A stretch of 64,000 nt of DNA, taken from the NCBI RefSeq assembly GCF_007747655.1, contig NZ_CP036274.1:6076001-6140000 (forward strand), read 5' to 3'. Source of the DNA: Anatilimnocola aggregata (lineage in GTDB: Bacteria; Planctomycetota; Planctomycetia; Pirellulales; Pirellulaceae). The notes beneath the pieces were generated by a model. It worked only from the letters and a program-made list of their open reading frames with translations. It had not been told where the DNA came from and ran no database searches. The position numbers were made by a program, and so were the translations under genes. Positions 63,489 through 64,000 of this stretch are shown here, piece after piece (within the stretch, counting starts at the first letter, position 1; every line of letters starts with the position of its first letter).

Positions 63489-64000
63489 ATGATCTTCTCC
63501 CGCCCCGAACTGCTTCCCCTGTTGTGCCTGCCAGTATTGCTCGGCTGTTGGCAATGGTGGCGGCGCGGCCGGCCCGTGGTGCTGCCGTTCGATTTCGGCA
63601 GCCTGCGGCGCGGCACTTGGATTGGCCTGTTCGTGCGCTCGGCGGATTTGCTGCCCGCAGCGATCTTGGCGGTGGCCATCTTTCTGTGGGCCGGTCCGCT
63701 CATCGAAGGTCCGCCCGTTTATCCTTCGCAAGTGGCGAACATTCAAATCGCGCTCGATACCTCGGGCAGCATGAACGATCCGCTGGGTGACAAGATCAAA
63801 AAGGACGGCACGCCGTACACCAAGTACGACGCAGCCATGGAGGCCATCACCGAGTTCACCACGTTCCGCAAAGGGGACGCGTTCGGGTTCACGATCTTCA
63901 CCTCCGGCGTGATGCATTGGGTCCCGCTAACGACCGACCTCTCGGCGATTCGGTTGGCAACGCCCTTTGTTGGTCCCGGCACTTTTCCGCTTAAATGGTG
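63489..64000 (+). CDS. vWA-domain membrane protein, BatA-like (cut by right edge)
   Basis: An open frame from ATG at 63489 runs to the window end (170 codons seen). Membrane segments at about 7-23 and 48-73 precede a vWA domain with the MIDAS motif DTSGSM at about residues 93-98. The rest, including a second membrane segment, lies outside. It is the seventh gene of the operon and the second vWA gene in it. Confidence 0.9.
   Translation, partial: MIFSRPELLPLLCLPVLLGCWQWWRRGRPVVLPFDFGSLRRGTWIGLFVRSADLLPAAILAVAIFLWAGPLIEGPPVYPSQVANIQIALDTSGSMNDPLGDKIKKDGTPYTKYDAAMEAITEFTTFRKGDAFGFTIFTSGVMHWVPLTTDLSAIRLATPFVGPGTFPLKW

Overview
This window is moderately GC-rich, gene-dense bacterial chromosome and almost certainly comes from a planctomycete, most plausibly the Pirellulaceae or a close relative. 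That assignment is inferred from protein content: a DUF1501 Tat-exported protein, a BBP7-type outer-membrane barrel, three Ser/Thr kinases (one fused to WD40-like repeats, one to a SUMF1 domain), an ECF sigma factor next to a kinase, SUMF1 and SMP-30 domains fused in one protein, and a MoxR/DUF58/vWA cluster. No rRNA, tRNA, CRISPR array, prophage or transposase was recognised.

Layout. 1-10.5 kb: housekeeping and stress genes (ohr, a HAD phosphatase, UDP-glucuronate decarboxylase, an amidohydrolase, prs, dapA, floA, a SUMF1/SMP-30 fusion, an HNH protein, glutathione peroxidase). 10.5-14.5 kb: purQ, a universal stress protein, a three-gene operon of small membrane proteins (YqjD-like, holin-X-like, YqjD-like) and tspO. 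14.5-20 kb: a minus-strand run hisF, pilT, a GspE/PilB-like protein whose nucleotide-binding motifs are destroyed, a CvpA-like protein and a membrane protein. 20-31 kb: dinB-like, ECF sigma plus kinase/WD40, a C-terminal processing protease, rsfS, dprA, a FixJ-type regulator, aroB. 31-43 kb: thioredoxin/TPR protein, argS with an internal coiled-coil insertion, a CAP-domain protein, a kinase-SUMF1 fusion, a fatty-acid desaturase with a ghost of its own 3' end beside it, DUF1501, and a cysteine-rich secreted protein. 43-49 kb: a YflT-like stress protein and a complete ribose-type ABC transporter with a 40-residue lipoprotein upstream. 49-54.6 kb: a divergent kinase, a BBP7 barrel, a GGDEF-like protein with a broken signature and a DUF1254 lipoprotein. 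54.9-64 kb: a plus-strand operon of at least seven genes (vWA, TPR-like, a 1295-residue membrane-anchored protein, MoxR, DUF58, membrane protein, vWA running off the right edge), which resembles a Bat/MoxR system built around a very large periplasmic subunit.

The most striking unexplained signal is non-coding. Four intergenic gaps (about 1.9, 20.2, 31.4 and 48.7 kb) carry the same element: two 27-nt hairpins (10-bp stem, 7-nt loop) separated by 38-39 nt and preceded by a G-run. Stem sequences differ between copies while pairing is kept in several of them. A second repeat type, a 142-bp unit bounded by 23-bp inverted repeats, sits between dapA and prs, and an 88-nt three-way-junction-like structure lies at 43.5 kb. 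All functional names come from reading motifs by eye; no database search was run.
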